From IMG/VR virus record IMGVR_UViG_3300017951_000045, positions 1 through 36,427 of that record: a DNA stretch of 36,427 nucleotides; one strand, 5' to 3'. Shown here one piece after another: positions 14,598-22,334 of this stretch. The DNA comes from a virus. The notes beneath the pieces were generated by a model. That model did not search any database, was not told where the DNA came from, and saw only the letters and a program-made list of their open reading frames with translations. Each line of letters starts with the position of its first letter. Within the stretch, counting starts at the first letter, position 1. Position numbers and translations under genes: made by a program.

Positions 14598-15273
14598 ATT
14601 TGTCCCAAGGTTTGTCGTAGGTTTCTGAACCTGGAGGTCCGCCCCATTTCTCTATATAATACTGATAATTCTTTTGAAATGTAAACTGATTTTTGCGTTG
14701 AAATTCAGGTTTACTTCTCAACGTAGAAGAACGATCATGCTCTGCTGACATAGGAATTTTCATTACATGCAGACCAGATTGTTTAATTCGGTACCGATAG
14801 TCATTGTCCTCAAAATAACCAGGGAAAAAATTCTCGTCTAAGAAGCCGACATTCTCTAAAAGGCGTGGTGTCCACATGAATCCACACATGCAATCCGTCT
14901 CGTTCTCTCCTAAGAACGCACCGTTTGGTAATGATCCAGTTTTATAAAGCAGTTCTGACAGCTGCCCTGGTTTAACCCACCAATCAAAACCAGTAACAAT
15001 CCAGTGTCTGCAGTCCGTATTATCTCTGATAATTTGATTTACGCTGCCAGGGTAGCCTGCATTTTGGTTGTTTTGTACTACAACAACTTCTTCTATATGC
15101 TTCGGCTTGTTATCACAAATCCAATCAATGGCTTCTTCCACACTAGAATCTAACCCCATTGAATTGTCTAAGATGTAATACCGCTTTAAAGGTACGTCAA
15201 TTGTTTGAAAATGCTTGACTAATTTATTTCCTTGAGTAAGGATCGGTACTCCGATTATATCCAGACGTTCCAT
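14539..15273 (-). CDS. GT2-family glycosyltransferase
   Basis: The 244-residue product shows the GT-A fold signs of family 2: VPILTQGNKLVKHF at the start, VVVQNNQNAGYPGSVNQI (64-81), HWIVTGFDWWVKPG (90-103) and VGFLDENFFPGYFEDNDYRY (142-161). In typical rhamnosyl- or galactosyltransferases the second-last motif contains DxD; here it reads FDWW, a variant seen in this branch. The EDND segment supplies the probable catalytic base. It adds a sugar from a nucleotide donor to a glycan or protein. It is the first gene of the minus-strand glycan operon and overlaps the C-methyltransferase gene by 59 bases. Confidence 0.75.
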   Translation of the reverse strand: MERLDIIGVPILTQGNKLVKHFQTIDVPLKRYYILDNSMGLDSSVEEAIDWICDNKPKHIEEVVVVQNNQNAGYPGSVNQIIRDNTDCRHWIVTGFDWWVKPGQLSELLYKTGSLPNGAFLGENETDCMCGFMWTPRLLENVGFLDENFFPGYFEDNDYRYRIKQSGLHVMKIPMSAEHDRSSTLRSKPEFQRKNQFTFQKNYQYYIEKWGGPPGSETYDKPWDKYGIEHWHFDPTRRQKLRWN

Positions 15274-15314
15274 TAATTTAGGTGTACAATAAAAATTAAT
15301 ATACAGGAAGCTGC
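15274..15314 (+). promoter_or_regulatory. Divergent promoter region between glycan operon and nuclease gene
   Basis: Only 41 AT-rich bases separate the minus-strand glycan operon from the plus-strand nuclease gene, so both promoters must lie here or reach into the genes. GTGTACAATAAAAATTAATA contains TACAAT-like and TATTAAT-like -10 elements on opposite strands. The plus-strand ribosome-binding site ACAGGAAG ends eight bases before the GTG start at 15315. Confidence 0.35.
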
Positions 15315-16163
15315 GTGCCTGTTAACGACCAGTCTGAAACTGTCTTCGATATTTACAATCGAGATCCCAAAGGATTTTTAGAATTAAATTCCAAGCCTGC
15401 ACGAATTACTATTAATGGCAAGCGCCATTATGAAACCCCTTTCCATACAGGGCCAGCTGCATCTGTAACTACAATCATTTCTGAAACTGCATCAGAAGCT
15501 AATAAAAAGAAGCTTGAGATGTGGTCTAAAAATAATCCTGGTGTCAAAGAAGCTGCAGCAGAACGTGGTACTGCGATACATAGCTGTATGGAGATGTTCC
15601 TGAAAAAAGAAGAGTTTGACGTTCCAGTTGAATATCAGGATTTTTGGACTGGTATGCCTGACATTCTTTCGCAATTTCAAGAAGTTCTTTGGGCAGAAAC
15701 ACCCTTGCGTGATGACCACCAGTTCGCTTTATCTTCAGACGGTATTGGACGCGTGTGGGGTAGGGACGAGGAAGAGAGACCATGGGTCGGTAGTCCTGAC
15801 ATCATTGGTGTTGCAGGCAACAAGCTCACACTTGCTGACCTCAAGACGAGTGTAAAACCATATTGTCGTTGGTGGCCTAAAGATTTAGAGAAGGGTTCTA
15901 TTGAATGGCGAAACCGTCTCGGTGGATACATGAAATTCAATAAATGCTGTCTGCAACTAGGTGCTTATGCGTTAGGGATTGAACAAACTTTGAATATGAA
16001 AGTGCAGCAGGCTGCAATTATTGTCTCTACTCCTGAAGGCACTCAGCTCTTTAAGATCTCCAGGCGTCACTTGGACTCTTGCCAAGATAAATGGTTGAAA
16101 GTAGTAAACGAATACTACTCTCAACTTGATCGTTGCATTATGTATGATCCGGACAATATTTAA
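15315..16163 (+). CDS. PD-(D/E)XK family nuclease
   Basis: The 282-residue protein has the ordered motifs of RecB/Cas4-like phage exonucleases. AAERGTAIHSCMEMF has the motif I His (about residue 89). GSPDIIGVAGNKLTLADLKT has Asp162, Asp175 and Lys177, forming the D...(D/E)xK core. CLQLGAYALGIE has the QxxxY motif (214-218). These enzymes cut DNA, usually as 5'-3' exonucleases in replication or recombination. The start is GTG, chosen because AGGA sits at the right distance and no ATG follows for over 80 codons. It is convergent with the next gene, six bases away. The exact substrate is not readable. Confidence 0.75.
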   Translation: MPVNDQSETVFDIYNRDPKGFLELNSKPARITINGKRHYETPFHTGPAASVTTIISETASEANKKKLEMWSKNNPGVKEAAAERGTAIHSCMEMFLKKEEFDVPVEYQDFWTGMPDILSQFQEVLWAETPLRDDHQFALSSDGIGRVWGRDEEERPWVGSPDIIGVAGNKLTLADLKTSVKPYCRWWPKDLEKGSIEWRNRLGGYMKFNKCCLQLGAYALGIEQTLNMKVQQAAIIVSTPEGTQLFKISRRHLDSCQDKWLKVVNEYYSQLDRCIMYDPDNI

Positions 16164-16169
16164 AAAATA

Positions 16170-17096
16170 TTATTGCCGAATTAAATCATAAGCTTCAGTC
16201 GTAACAGCTCCACCATAAGTATTCATGTAATCATCAAGAAATTGTTTTACTGCTTCTTGATTCTGTCCTTCAACATTCAATAGTTTTTCTACTTCACCCT
16301 TGGTAATCTGATTGCCAAACATGTCTTGATAGCGTCGTACATCAGCTGCTTTAACAGCTTGATCTTCTTCGTATGCACCAGACAGGGCCTTTGATTCTTC
16401 GGTTTCAAACCGCTGACCCATCTTTAATTTATTGGTAATCATCTCATCGTAGATTTTTCGTAAATCATTTAAACTATCAATATTTTTTATTCCTAGTTGT
16501 TGTTGCACTGCCTTTGAGCCAGGGATATCTCTAGCTCCTAAACTCCTAGCTGCACTAATAAACTTGTTGTATTCAGGTGTGCCAATGGCTTGGACATTAG
16601 GATCTACTCCTGAATAGCCAAGGAGCTTATCAAACGTGCCTCCTTTTGATGCAACCTTAAAATATTCTTTTTTTGGTTCTGCTAAATTTTTAAATTGTGA
16701 TTGAAACAACTTAATGCCTTCAATTTCTGCAGCAGCAGGAGTTTTAGAATAACCAGGGAAATAACCACCATCACTCAAAACAGGAGTCGTGCCGCCATCA
16801 GCACCTCCTTGTTGTCCTTTTCGCATAGCTTCGTAAGTAGCTTCAATTGCAGAAGCTGCTCGTTCAGGACTACCTTCTGTTGCTTTTTGAGAAGAAGTTT
16901 GGCCCGGTTGAAACCTGCCAGTGCTACCCATAAACTCTGCATAATTACCAATCCCAGCAGCTTCAAAGTTTGCGGCTCTATTAGCATCTTGCTCAGCACG
17001 CCTTTCTCTTACATAGCTAACATTCTGATCATCTCTATCTTTTAAATAATTTCTAATACTATCTAAAATAGCTTCTGACTGAGTATTGGCTGCCAT
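16170..17096 (-). CDS. Hypothetical protein, possibly a virion component, 308 aa
   Basis: A 308-residue soluble protein with a helical, charged N-terminus (NYLKDRDDQNVSYVRERRAE), a Gly/Ser/Gln-rich linker near residues 55-110 (GRFQPGQTSSQKATEGSPER) and a helical C-terminal half (GQRFETEESKALSGAYEEDQ). It has no enzymatic motif, signal peptide or membrane segment. A disordered linker between helical parts is common in phage internal or tail-associated proteins, and its neighbours on this strand are structural, so a virion role is plausible. The function is unknown. Confidence 0.5.
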   Translation of the reverse strand: MAANTQSEAILDSIRNYLKDRDDQNVSYVRERRAEQDANRAANFEAAGIGNYAEFMGSTGRFQPGQTSSQKATEGSPERAASAIEATYEAMRKGQQGGADGGTTPVLSDGGYFPGYSKTPAAAEIEGIKLFQSQFKNLAEPKKEYFKVASKGGTFDKLLGYSGVDPNVQAIGTPEYNKFISAARSLGARDIPGSKAVQQQLGIKNIDSLNDLRKIYDEMITNKLKMGQRFETEESKALSGAYEEDQAVKAADVRRYQDMFGNQITKGEVEKLLNVEGQNQEAVKQFLDDYMNTYGGAVTTEAYDLIRQ

Positions 17097-17115
17097 GTCA
17101 AGGACTTATTTAATC

Positions 17116-17123
17116 TATTTATA
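17116..17123 (-). promoter_or_regulatory. TATAAATA late-promoter-like element
   Basis: The minus strand reads ATATATAAATAGATTAAATAAG upstream of the ATG at 17096; the TATAAATA core lies 20-27 bases before the start. This octamer is the T4-type late promoter. No sigma-gp55 homologue is visible in this window and AT-rich DNA gives chance matches, so the call is tentative. Confidence 0.25.
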
Positions 17124-17198
17124 TATTCTATTGCACTTGATATAAGCTTCCGGATTAGCAAGCTATAGGATATTAAAACTGGAAACAGAAGACGCCCC

Positions 17199-17372
17199 AT
17201 GGAGATTACAATTGCCACGGGGCAGTGGATTCCTGCTATCGCATCGGCTATGGTTGGCGCTGCCGATGGTGATACCTTTCTGCTGCCTTCAAATGCTCAT
17301 AAACATGCTTTTGAAATAGCTAAAAAAATTACAAAATCTACAAAACAATTTAAAGTGAGGATTCACAAGTGA
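17199..17372 (+). CDS. Small protein upstream of the primase-helicase, 57 aa
   Basis: ATG 17199 opens a 57-residue frame whose TGA overlaps the GTG start of the primase-helicase (GTGA), which suggests translational coupling. The product begins MEITIATGQWIPAIASAMVG, continues FLLPSNAHKHAFEIAKKITK and ends basic (STKQFKVRIHK). It looks like a strand-plus-helix mini-domain with no transmembrane segment. No family is recognised. A helper of the replication protein is a positional guess. The 100 bases upstream (17097-17198) hold no other gene and probably hold divergent promoters. Confidence 0.5.
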   Translation: MEITIATGQWIPAIASAMVGAADGDTFLLPSNAHKHAFEIAKKITKSTKQFKVRIHK

Positions 17373-19966
17373 AGCGAATGTCCAACGCTCTTCAACCAGG
17401 GGAAATTAATCTTGGACTGATTCCGGTTGATTGGCCTTTAACTCCCCTTGGCGATAAAAAAAATCCATATCTTGCTGGCTGGCAAAATAAACCTCAAACT
17501 GTTTCAGAAATCTCAAAAGAGATTGAAGCTGATACTTGTAAAGCAGTTGGCCTGCTCTCAGGCCCTGTATACAACGAACCTTATGGCTTGGTCTGGGTTG
17601 ATATTGATGGACCTACTGTCTATAAAACAATTCAAGAAATATCAGGCACCTCTGTAGAACAGGCTTTACCTAAAACACTCACAATCCTTAGCGGTAAAGA
17701 AGGCCGAGAGCGGAAACTTTACAAAGTTTTTAAGAAAGATTGGGACAAATTTATTAGGAATAAATACGCATGGCATGCAGAAGGTACAGGTGAAAAGCTT
17801 GAAATTCTTTGGAAGCGTCACCAAGGCGTCCTGATGGGTAGCCACCCAGATACAGATGGCTACTACACAAAACCAGATGAAGATTTTACTTTCGTAAATG
17901 ATCTGCCAGAAATTCCTGTCTGGGTCTTAGCTGGTATTGGTGCAAAGAATGCCAAGCAAGGTATCCCTGAAGAAACACAATCAAGAATGTTTGGCGAAAA
18001 CTTCGCCATCAATACCAAAATTGGTCATGAACATGAGATCAAAGAGGCTATCCGTGCCCTTTGGTCCTTGCCTTCTGAGTATGCTGATGATTATGACACC
18101 TGGTTAACAGCTGGACAAGCACTGCATTTTGTTGATGAAACCTTAGTTGATGAATGGGATGAATGGTCCAAGCAATCAGAGAAATATAAAGAGGGTGCAT
18201 GCCATGAAAAATGGCGCAGCTTTGACAAAGGTGGTGGCCTTACCGTTGGTAGCCTATATAAAGAAGCTCAAAAGCATGGATTCCAATTCTCACAAGACCA
18301 TAAAGTAATGCCAGTTTCAGACGATTCTATTGATGCACTCAGTGATTTACTGACAAGTATGTTAAACAATGAGCCGATTATGCCAGATAGTTTAGTAGAA
18401 ACTTTTGCTAACAAAAAATCTTTTATTCCTAGTGGTGAAACCCTGGAAGATAAAAGTAAGCGTAATGCTCCCGCTGATGAAATCTTAGATATTCTTACCC
18501 AGATGTATCAGGGTAATTTACTATTTTCTTCTGCATCAAATAAGTTTTGTTTGTATGAATATGAAGTCAGTGGACTGTGGTCTACATTGACTCAGCCACA
18601 GATGAAAAGAGACCTCTGGGCTAAACTTAAACTGCTTAAAAATACAGTGCTGCCAAGGGGTTTTGGCCTTAAGCTTGTTAACGATATGTACGATGGACTT
18701 TCTCAAGTTCTTCAACATGATTATTGGAATCAAGATAAGTCTCTAATCCTTTTCCGTAATGGTGTTTTTGATATCAGTACTGGTGAGTTAGGTGGATTTA
18801 AGAAAGAATATTACATCAATCGTTCATTGCCTTATGACTACGATCCATATGCCACCTGTGAACCAATCATCAACTGGTTGTATTTCACACAGCATGGCGA
18901 TAAAGAACGTGTGCAACTTCTTCGTGCATGGCTAAGAGCAGTCCTTACTTCTGCTGATGACATCCAAAAGTTCCTTGAAGTTGTTGGTCCTGGTAAATCA
19001 GGTAAGTCATCTTTTGCCAACCTTTGCCATGCCTTAGTTGGTTTTGAAAATGCGACAGTGTCCACACTGGAGCGTATTGAAAAAAATAGGTTTGAAACTG
19101 CTGAGATGGTAGATAAGAAACTTATCCTTTTTAATGATGTTGAACGGTATGGCGGTAACGTAACCATGCTCAAAGCATTGACTGGTACCGATCTAATCTC
19201 ATCTGAACACAAGTACCGTCAAACCAAAACTGACTTTAAATTTGATGGCCTTATCGTCATCACTGCTAATGAACAAGTTCAATCCACTGACCCAAGCTCC
19301 GGTCTACATCGTCGCCGTCTCACCGTTCCCTTCGATCGACCTTTCACAGGTAGCTCTAAAGAGCAAACCACACTCATCAATTGTGGACCCCACGGAACTA
19401 CTGGAATATTTACTGAACACTTACCAGGTCTTGTCAACTGGCTTCTGAAAATGTCAGAAGATGAAATGCGGGAATACCTGATGGAGACTTCCAAAAAGGT
19501 CCCGTATTTCCAGAAGTACAACACCCGTCAACAAGTCAGAGCTAATCCACTAATCGATTGGCTGAATCAAAACTGTATCTTCTTCCCGATGAAAGGTACC
19601 TTTGTTGGTGATTGTCGCCCTGCTCCTCGGGAAAGCCGTTACTACTACGCCAATACAGATAAAAAACTCTATGCAAATTACTGCGAGTTCTGTCGCTGTA
19701 ATGGCGGTAATGCAATGTCACGTTCTCGTTTTGAGAACATGCTCCTTGATATTCTTAATCACCAGCTCAATATCAATGTTTATAAACTCCCCAATATCCG
19801 TATGGTGTTTCTCCAGAACATCTTATTAAGGGAGTCAGAACAAACCCGTAATCTGGAAGATTATCCTTCTATTGTGGAGCTTGCACAGAACCCTGAGCAA
19901 TATCGTGGTCTTTATGGTGATGTCCGCATTAGATATAACGAATCCAAAGTAGAAGAATCAGAGTAA
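17369..19966 (+). CDS. Replicative primase-polymerase / SF3 helicase
   Basis: This 865-residue protein combines an N-terminal archaeo-eukaryotic primase (prim-pol) domain with a D5/P4-type superfamily 3 helicase. The primase part shows VWVDID (metal-binding Asp pair, 75-80), TILSGKEGRERKLYKV and QGVLMGSHPDTDGYY (152-166). A PriCT-like segment follows near 225-300. The helicase has VVGPGKSGKSSFANL (Walker A, about 538-552), DKKLILFNDVE (Walker B, about 582-592) and FDGLIVITANEQ (motif C). It would prime and unwind phage DNA at the replication fork. The start is GTG with GAGG upstream, overlapping the 57-residue gene; ATG 17378 is an alternative. No DNA polymerase gene is visible in this window. 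Confidence 0.85.
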   Translation: MKRMSNALQPGEINLGLIPVDWPLTPLGDKKNPYLAGWQNKPQTVSEISKEIEADTCKAVGLLSGPVYNEPYGLVWVDIDGPTVYKTIQEISGTSVEQALPKTLTILSGKEGRERKLYKVFKKDWDKFIRNKYAWHAEGTGEKLEILWKRHQGVLMGSHPDTDGYYTKPDEDFTFVNDLPEIPVWVLAGIGAKNAKQGIPEETQSRMFGENFAINTKIGHEHEIKEAIRALWSLPSEYADDYDTWLTAGQALHFVDETLVDEWDEWSKQSEKYKEGACHEKWRSFDKGGGLTVGSLYKEAQKHGFQFSQDHKVMPVSDDSIDALSDLLTSMLNNEPIMPDSLVETFANKKSFIPSGETLEDKSKRNAPADEILDILTQMYQGNLLFSSASNKFCLYEYEVSGLWSTLTQPQMKRDLWAKLKLLKNTVLPRGFGLKLVNDMYDGLSQVLQHDYWNQDKSLILFRNGVFDISTGELGGFKKEYYINRSLPYDYDPYATCEPIINWLYFTQHGDKERVQLLRAWLRAVLTSADDIQKFLEVVGPGKSGKSSFANLCHALVGFENATVSTLERIEKNRFETAEMVDKKLILFNDVERYGGNVTMLKALTGTDLISSEHKYRQTKTDFKFDGLIVITANEQVQSTDPSSGLHRRRLTVPFDRPFTGSSKEQTTLINCGPHGTTGIFTEHLPGLVNWLLKMSEDEMREYLMETSKKVPYFQKYNTRQQVRANPLIDWLNQNCIFFPMKGTFVGDCRPAPRESRYYYANTDKKLYANYCEFCRCNGGNAMSRSRFENMLLDILNHQLNINVYKLPNIRMVFLQNILLRESEQTRNLEDYPSIVELAQNPEQYRGLYGDVRIRYNESKVEESE

Positions 19967-19994
19967 CATTGGAGCAGTAATAATTTAAATGTGA

Positions 19995-21245
19995 ATGTCT
20001 AAGCCAAAGATTCTTTGGTCAGCGGATGCTGTTGCTAAAACAGGATTCGCACGGGTGACTGAAAACCTAGTCGAACGATTAAAAGATAAATATGAAATCG
20101 TAATCCTTGCCAATAACTGGTGGGGAGATGCCTGTGAGCTGCAAAAACATTTCAAGATGTACCCCAGCTCCAATCGCTTTCAACAAGAACCCTTTGGTGT
20201 GCAACGCATTCGAGAGATTGTTGATAAAGAAAAGCCCGATATCGTCTTCGTAAATAACGATTGCTGGATTGTCAACCAGCTCTATTCACAAATTAAAGAC
20301 TTCCATGGTGAAGGGCGTTTCAAATTCATTGCCTACATGCCAATGGATTCCTATGCCTGGACTGGTTGTCTTACTGAATACTCCAACAGTTGGGATGGCA
20401 TTATCGTCTATACCGAATTTGGTGCAGCTGAATTCCATGCCTCTGGTGTAACCAAACCGGTTACTGTCATTCCCCATGGCATCACGGATGGTCAGTTCTA
20501 TCCCATGGATAAAGCTGAATGTCGTCGGGTGCTTCACATCCCTGAAGATTCCTTTGTTGTCTTTAACGGCAACCGTAACCAGGCTCGTAAGCGTATTGAC
20601 ATCACGATTGATGCTTTCGCACAATTTGCAGTCGGACGTCCTGATGCCAAACTTTATCTCCATATGGGTCTCAAGGATCAAGGTTGGGACGTCATGCAAC
20701 TGTTTGGCCGACAGATGCGTAAGAACGGTCTTGATCCCAATGGCCGCATCATCATGACTGCACAGTCTCCGCAGCCCCCATCGGTACCTGTAGAAATGCT
20801 CAACATGATCTACAACAGTGCCGACGTCTCCGTTAATACCTGTAAGGGTGAAGGCCATGGTCTGGTCAACCATGAGTCAGCAGCTTGTGGCGTTGCTCAG
20901 GTGGTGCCTAACCACACCTCTCTTAAGGAGATCTTTGAAGGTGCTGCACCCCTGATTGATAACTGCTTCATGGATGTAGACATGAACTACAACCGGGACA
21001 TGCCAGTACCAAGTGCTGAGCATCTGGCGGAGATCCTGGCTGACCTCTATGACAATCGTGACAAGCTTCGTGAGATTGGTGCCAAGTGCTTCGGTCGAGC
21101 AACCGACAAGAAGTACCAGTGGGACACGATTGCGTATCAATTTGAGAATGAGTTTGCAGAGGTACTGAAACCTGCTGAAGAACGAGAGGTAACGGTGATC
21201 AAAAAACCAAAGCGCAGGCGAAAGAAAGAAGCTGTCAGTGCTTGA
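19995..21245 (+). CDS. GT4-family glycosyltransferase
   Basis: The 416-residue protein has the GT-B layout of family 4 retaining transferases. The N-terminal domain starts PKILWSADAVAKTGFARVTE (acceptor side). A middle segment reads TVIPHGITDGQFYP and VVFNGNRNQARKRIDITIDA. The donor site CKGEGHGLVNHESAACG carries the E-x7-E pair (Glu286, Glu294). The C-terminus is a basic tail (KKPKRRRKKEA) that may bind membrane or nucleic acid. It transfers a sugar from a nucleotide donor; the acceptor is unknown. Its second half is visibly more GC-rich than its surroundings, which may indicate a different origin. A strong terminator follows four bases after the stop. Confidence 0.8.
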   Translation: MSKPKILWSADAVAKTGFARVTENLVERLKDKYEIVILANNWWGDACELQKHFKMYPSSNRFQQEPFGVQRIREIVDKEKPDIVFVNNDCWIVNQLYSQIKDFHGEGRFKFIAYMPMDSYAWTGCLTEYSNSWDGIIVYTEFGAAEFHASGVTKPVTVIPHGITDGQFYPMDKAECRRVLHIPEDSFVVFNGNRNQARKRIDITIDAFAQFAVGRPDAKLYLHMGLKDQGWDVMQLFGRQMRKNGLDPNGRIIMTAQSPQPPSVPVEMLNMIYNSADVSVNTCKGEGHGLVNHESAACGVAQVVPNHTSLKEIFEGAAPLIDNCFMDVDMNYNRDMPVPSAEHLAEILADLYDNRDKLREIGAKCFGRATDKKYQWDTIAYQFENEFAEVLKPAEEREVTVIKKPKRRRKKEAVSA

Positions 21246-21248
21246 TCC

Positions 21249-21269
21249 AGGGGCTCCGGCCCCTTTTTT
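21249..21269 (+). terminator. Rho-independent terminator after the GT4 gene
   Basis: AGGGGC (21249-21254), a four-base loop and GCCCCT (21259-21264) form a 6-bp GC-rich stem. The last T of the stem begins a run of six T residues (21264-21269). It isolates the glycosyltransferase transcript from the palindromic region that follows. Confidence 0.85.
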
Positions 21270-21281
21270 CATGTCTTGTAA

Positions 21282-21577
21282 TGAGACAGGTGAGTGAGAT
21301 TCGTGAGTCAAGAAGCTAGTGACCCCCTTATTTTTCTTTTTTTCTCTGTATGCCTACAAATTTGGCATGCAAATCTGTATCCCTGTGGAAAAGGTAACCC
21401 TTGGTTCTCAATAAAGCCTGCGGTAATCGCAATAAGCGGGGGATGGGGTTGCGTTCCAGGAAGGCAGGATTAGAGTGGGAACAAATCTGCACGCCAAATT
21501 TGCACGTCTACTAAATAAAAAAGTTATTTAAGGGGGACAATGCCACTATGTCTCTAAAATCTCACTCACTTGTCTCA
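21282..21577. repeat. 296-base imperfect palindrome in the gene-free stretch
   Basis: Two 96-base arms, 21282-21377 and 21482-21577, are inverted copies with equal spacing. The outer 20 bases match at 19 of 20 positions. The inner 21 bases (21357-21377 against 21482-21502) match at 18 of 21. The 55 bases between them match at about 31, including CCCCCTTA and a CTTTTTT run in the same register, with no gaps needed. The 104-base centre is only weakly symmetric and contains G-rich runs and GCGGTAATCGC. This region (21246-21608) holds no gene that I can support. It could be a replication origin, a multi-site operator, a recombination or insertion site, or the footprint of a small inverted-repeat element. 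It lies one gene downstream of the primase-helicase. Confidence 0.75.
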
Positions 21578-21608
21578 CCTTGAGACTTCAAAACCCTTGC
21601 TATCACTC

Positions 21609-22334
21609 ATGCCACGCAAAAATCCAGCTCCCAACCAGCGCCACAAAACCCTTTCAGACATCAATTACCGTCTCGTTGATCTCAATCGAGACTTAAATGA
21701 GCAAGGTTTTTACCACGGCTTCCCCTGCATGTATGGTCACACCATTCGAGATAAAGAAGAGCATTGGTGTGCGACTTGCGTGAGACGCATCATGAGTAAT
21801 GTCTGTGGCTTTGACGTCAACTTCATCTCAGCTCCTTACCGCAACGAGCTGCCACGTCTCATTGACAAGCTTCCTGACGTATCAGCAACTGAATGCTGGC
21901 CGATCGATAAGCCCTCAATCAGATTCCGTATGCCGTCCTGGAGGACTGCGTTTACGCGTGAAAGCAGTGACAATATCAATATCAGAAAGATTCTCTACAC
22001 AGCCTTCTGGGGTGATGTCGGAAGCCTTTATGTCACGAAGCTAAAGAAGCACACTGGTTGCAGTACTCCCAACTGCATTAACCCACTTCACTTGGCATCA
22101 TCATTTAATCTGCGTCCGGCTCCTAAAGATTTTCATTACAAAGAACTTACATATGACCCCAAGAAAATTACTGTTATGGCATTGCGTGAAGCAAACAATC
22201 TAAGTATTGACGATATCTTAGAAGCGTTGTATAAGCCAACAATTAGAGATCCTAAAATGGGAATAACAGACATCCCTGAAAGGACATATTGTGAGCAATC
22301 CGAATCTATCTCAAAGGGAGAGATCACAATTTAA
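21609..22334 (+). CDS. HNH-like protein with Zn-binding motifs
   Basis: From ATG 21609 the product has 241 residues. An upstream in-frame TTG at 21570 lies inside the palindrome arm, so I prefer the ATG. Residues 36-57 (HGFPCMYGHTIRD... CATC) give a Cys-x3-His...Cys-x2-Cys zinc-binding set. Residues 127-163 contain KILYTAFWGDVGSLYV then HTGCSTPNCINPLHLASSFN, close to the HNH_3 homing-endonuclease pattern in which CxNPxHL carries the catalytic His. A C-terminal helical region may bind DNA. It may be a free-standing nicking or homing nuclease, or a DNA-binding derivative. It is the first gene after the palindrome and overlaps the next gene by 44 bases. Confidence 0.6.
   Translation: MPRKNPAPNQRHKTLSDINYRLVDLNRDLNEQGFYHGFPCMYGHTIRDKEEHWCATCVRRIMSNVCGFDVNFISAPYRNELPRLIDKLPDVSATECWPIDKPSIRFRMPSWRTAFTRESSDNINIRKILYTAFWGDVGSLYVTKLKKHTGCSTPNCINPLHLASSFNLRPAPKDFHYKELTYDPKKITVMALREANNLSIDDILEALYKPTIRDPKMGITDIPERTYCEQSESISKGEITI

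Noticed and set aside
16145-16175. Two-way terminator between the nuclease and the 308-residue gene
   Set aside because: AATATT repeats can pair, but the stem is all A/T and too weak to support a call.
20286-20873. 195-residue minus-strand frame inside the GT4 gene
   Set aside because: It is opposite a well-supported glycosyltransferase with clear motifs and has no promoter or ribosome-binding site.
21351-21430. tRNA gene within the gene-free stretch
   Set aside because: A GGTTC-like sequence is present, but no acceptor stem, D-arm and anticodon arm can be paired around it.
21282-21577. Telomere-resolution site of a protelomerase phage
   Set aside because: Known sites are short and almost perfect; these arms are only about 70% paired with a 104-base centre, and no protelomerase gene is visible.
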